Of a DNA stretch of 64,000 nucleotides, positions 63,627 to 64,000 are shown piece after piece (within the stretch, counting starts at the first letter, position 1; every line of letters starts with the position of its first letter). A program made the position numbers and the translations under genes. Location: NCBI RefSeq assembly GCF_002157855.1, contig NZ_CP020880.1:2356001-2420000 (forward strand). The letters are read 5' to 3'. Under the pieces are notes generated by a model that worked only from the letters and a program-made list of their open reading frames with translations, made no database searches and was not told the DNA's origin. Source of the DNA: Sutcliffiella horikoshii (GTDB lineage Bacteria > Bacillota > Bacilli > Bacillales > Bacillaceae_I).

Positions 63627-63652
63627 AACTTTCCCGACAAAATCAGGAAAGT
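63627..63652 (-). terminator. Terminator of the 63656 gene
   Basis: ACTTTCC / GGAAAGT with minus-strand TTTTTTG. Confidence 0.75.
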
Positions 63653-63655
63653 CCT

Positions 63656-63928
63656 CTAAATAATCTTTTTTTCCTTGGCCAATTCAAAAGCAGCATGCTT
63701 AGTATGGACTTGTTCCTGTTTGATCATTTCCAAGAATGATACAAAGAAACTTCCATCAAATTGCTTTTGAGCTTTTAGTGTAATCTCAATGGCTATGTTG
63801 ACTAAGTAGTCTGAGCTATCTGTATAGTGCTTTCCAAATTCTATAAAACCAAGAGAATCTTCTCCGAATTTAAAGCCTCTTGCGGTAAGTTGCTGAAGGT
63901 ATTCTTCTGTACTCCATGATTTGTTCAT
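63656..63928 (-). CDS. Small hypothetical protein, possibly DUF6123
   Basis: 90 residues; GGATGGG before ATG 63928. Helical, with WSTEEYLQQLTARGFKFGED and QVHTKHAAFELAKE. The family guess is from memory and weak. Confidence 0.6.
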   Translation of the reverse strand: MNKSWSTEEYLQQLTARGFKFGEDSLGFIEFGKHYTDSSDYLVNIAIEITLKAQKQFDGSFFVSFLEMIKQEQVHTKHAAFELAKEKKII

Positions 63929-64000
63929 GTTTACCCATCCTTTTGTTCGTCCCCTTCCTCAATTTTACCGCAAAATTTGTCGTTTGCCCATCAAAGTTTG

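Overview
The window is a stretch of a low-GC Gram-positive, endospore-forming Bacillaceae chromosome. The evidence is a gerA/B/C germination operon, YjcZ-type spore peptides, strong AGGAGG-like ribosome sites, frequent TTG/GTG starts, and many genes in the same neighbourhoods as the Bacillus subtilis yp* region (ypmPQRS, thyA-dfrA-plsC, ypjP-ypjQ, ypiP, brxA, ypgQ-ypgR, ugtP, cspD, ypeP-ypeQ-ypdQ). No phage, plasmid backbone, rRNA or tRNA is visible. Two complete insertion sequences and three kinds of dispersed or tandem intergenic repeats mark the accessory component.

Layout. 1-3.6 kb: LytS/LytT two-component system (LytS cut by the window edge) and a CstA-family transporter, probably a pyruvate-sensing and uptake unit. 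3.7-9.5 kb: small zinc-ribbon and DUF4397 proteins, two YjcZ peptides, a repeat pair, then ypmS-ypmR-sco and an MFS exporter. 9.5-21.8 kb: an eight-gene, tightly overlapping operon on the minus strand, encoding a secreted large protein, an ABC ATPase and permease, a coiled-coil/GQ-repeat membrane protein, MoxR AAA+ ATPase, DUF58 protein, and two VWA membrane proteins. It has a clear ECF-sigma-type promoter (TGAAAC-N17-CGTC) and is the best candidate here for a poorly described multi-gene envelope system. 21.9-26.7 kb: gerA/B/C operon and a nucleoside hydrolase. 26.8-30 kb: Sm-like small protein, PCYCGC lipoprotein, and a 52-bp tandem array split by an IS256-family element with an 8-bp target duplication. 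30-44.8 kb: DegV, SRAP, plsC, dfrA, thyA, a secreted anthrax-lethal-factor-like metalloprotease, a second 52-bp array, ypjQ, ypjP, a 24-residue membrane peptide, ypiP, brxA, cvfC-like HEAT protein, ABC-F ATPase, HD hydrolase, second DegV, amidohydrolase. 45-54.4 kb: bsaA, fhs, ugtP, several small proteins, methyltransferase, paiB, and an ABC-2 exporter with two permeases. 54.4-56.7 kb: a repeat pair broken by an IS1182-family element that itself carries a nested repeat copy. 56.7-64 kb: fetAB-like exporter, topB, cspD, RNase H-like genes, and a third 52-bp array.

How parts fit together. LytST probably senses a metabolite and activates cstA, with a cre-like site suggesting carbon catabolite control. 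The ger operon and neighbouring nucleoside hydrolase are a plausible germination/nucleoside pairing. dfrA, thyA and fhs serve folate one-carbon metabolism; plsC and ugtP serve lipid synthesis; brxA and bsaA serve thiol/peroxide defence.

The strongest unexplained signals are in non-coding DNA. One is a family of about 128-bp fold-back repeats whose paired arms change together between copies, often arranged as a fixed divergent pair. The other is a set of three related tandem arrays that all keep an exact 52-bp period.
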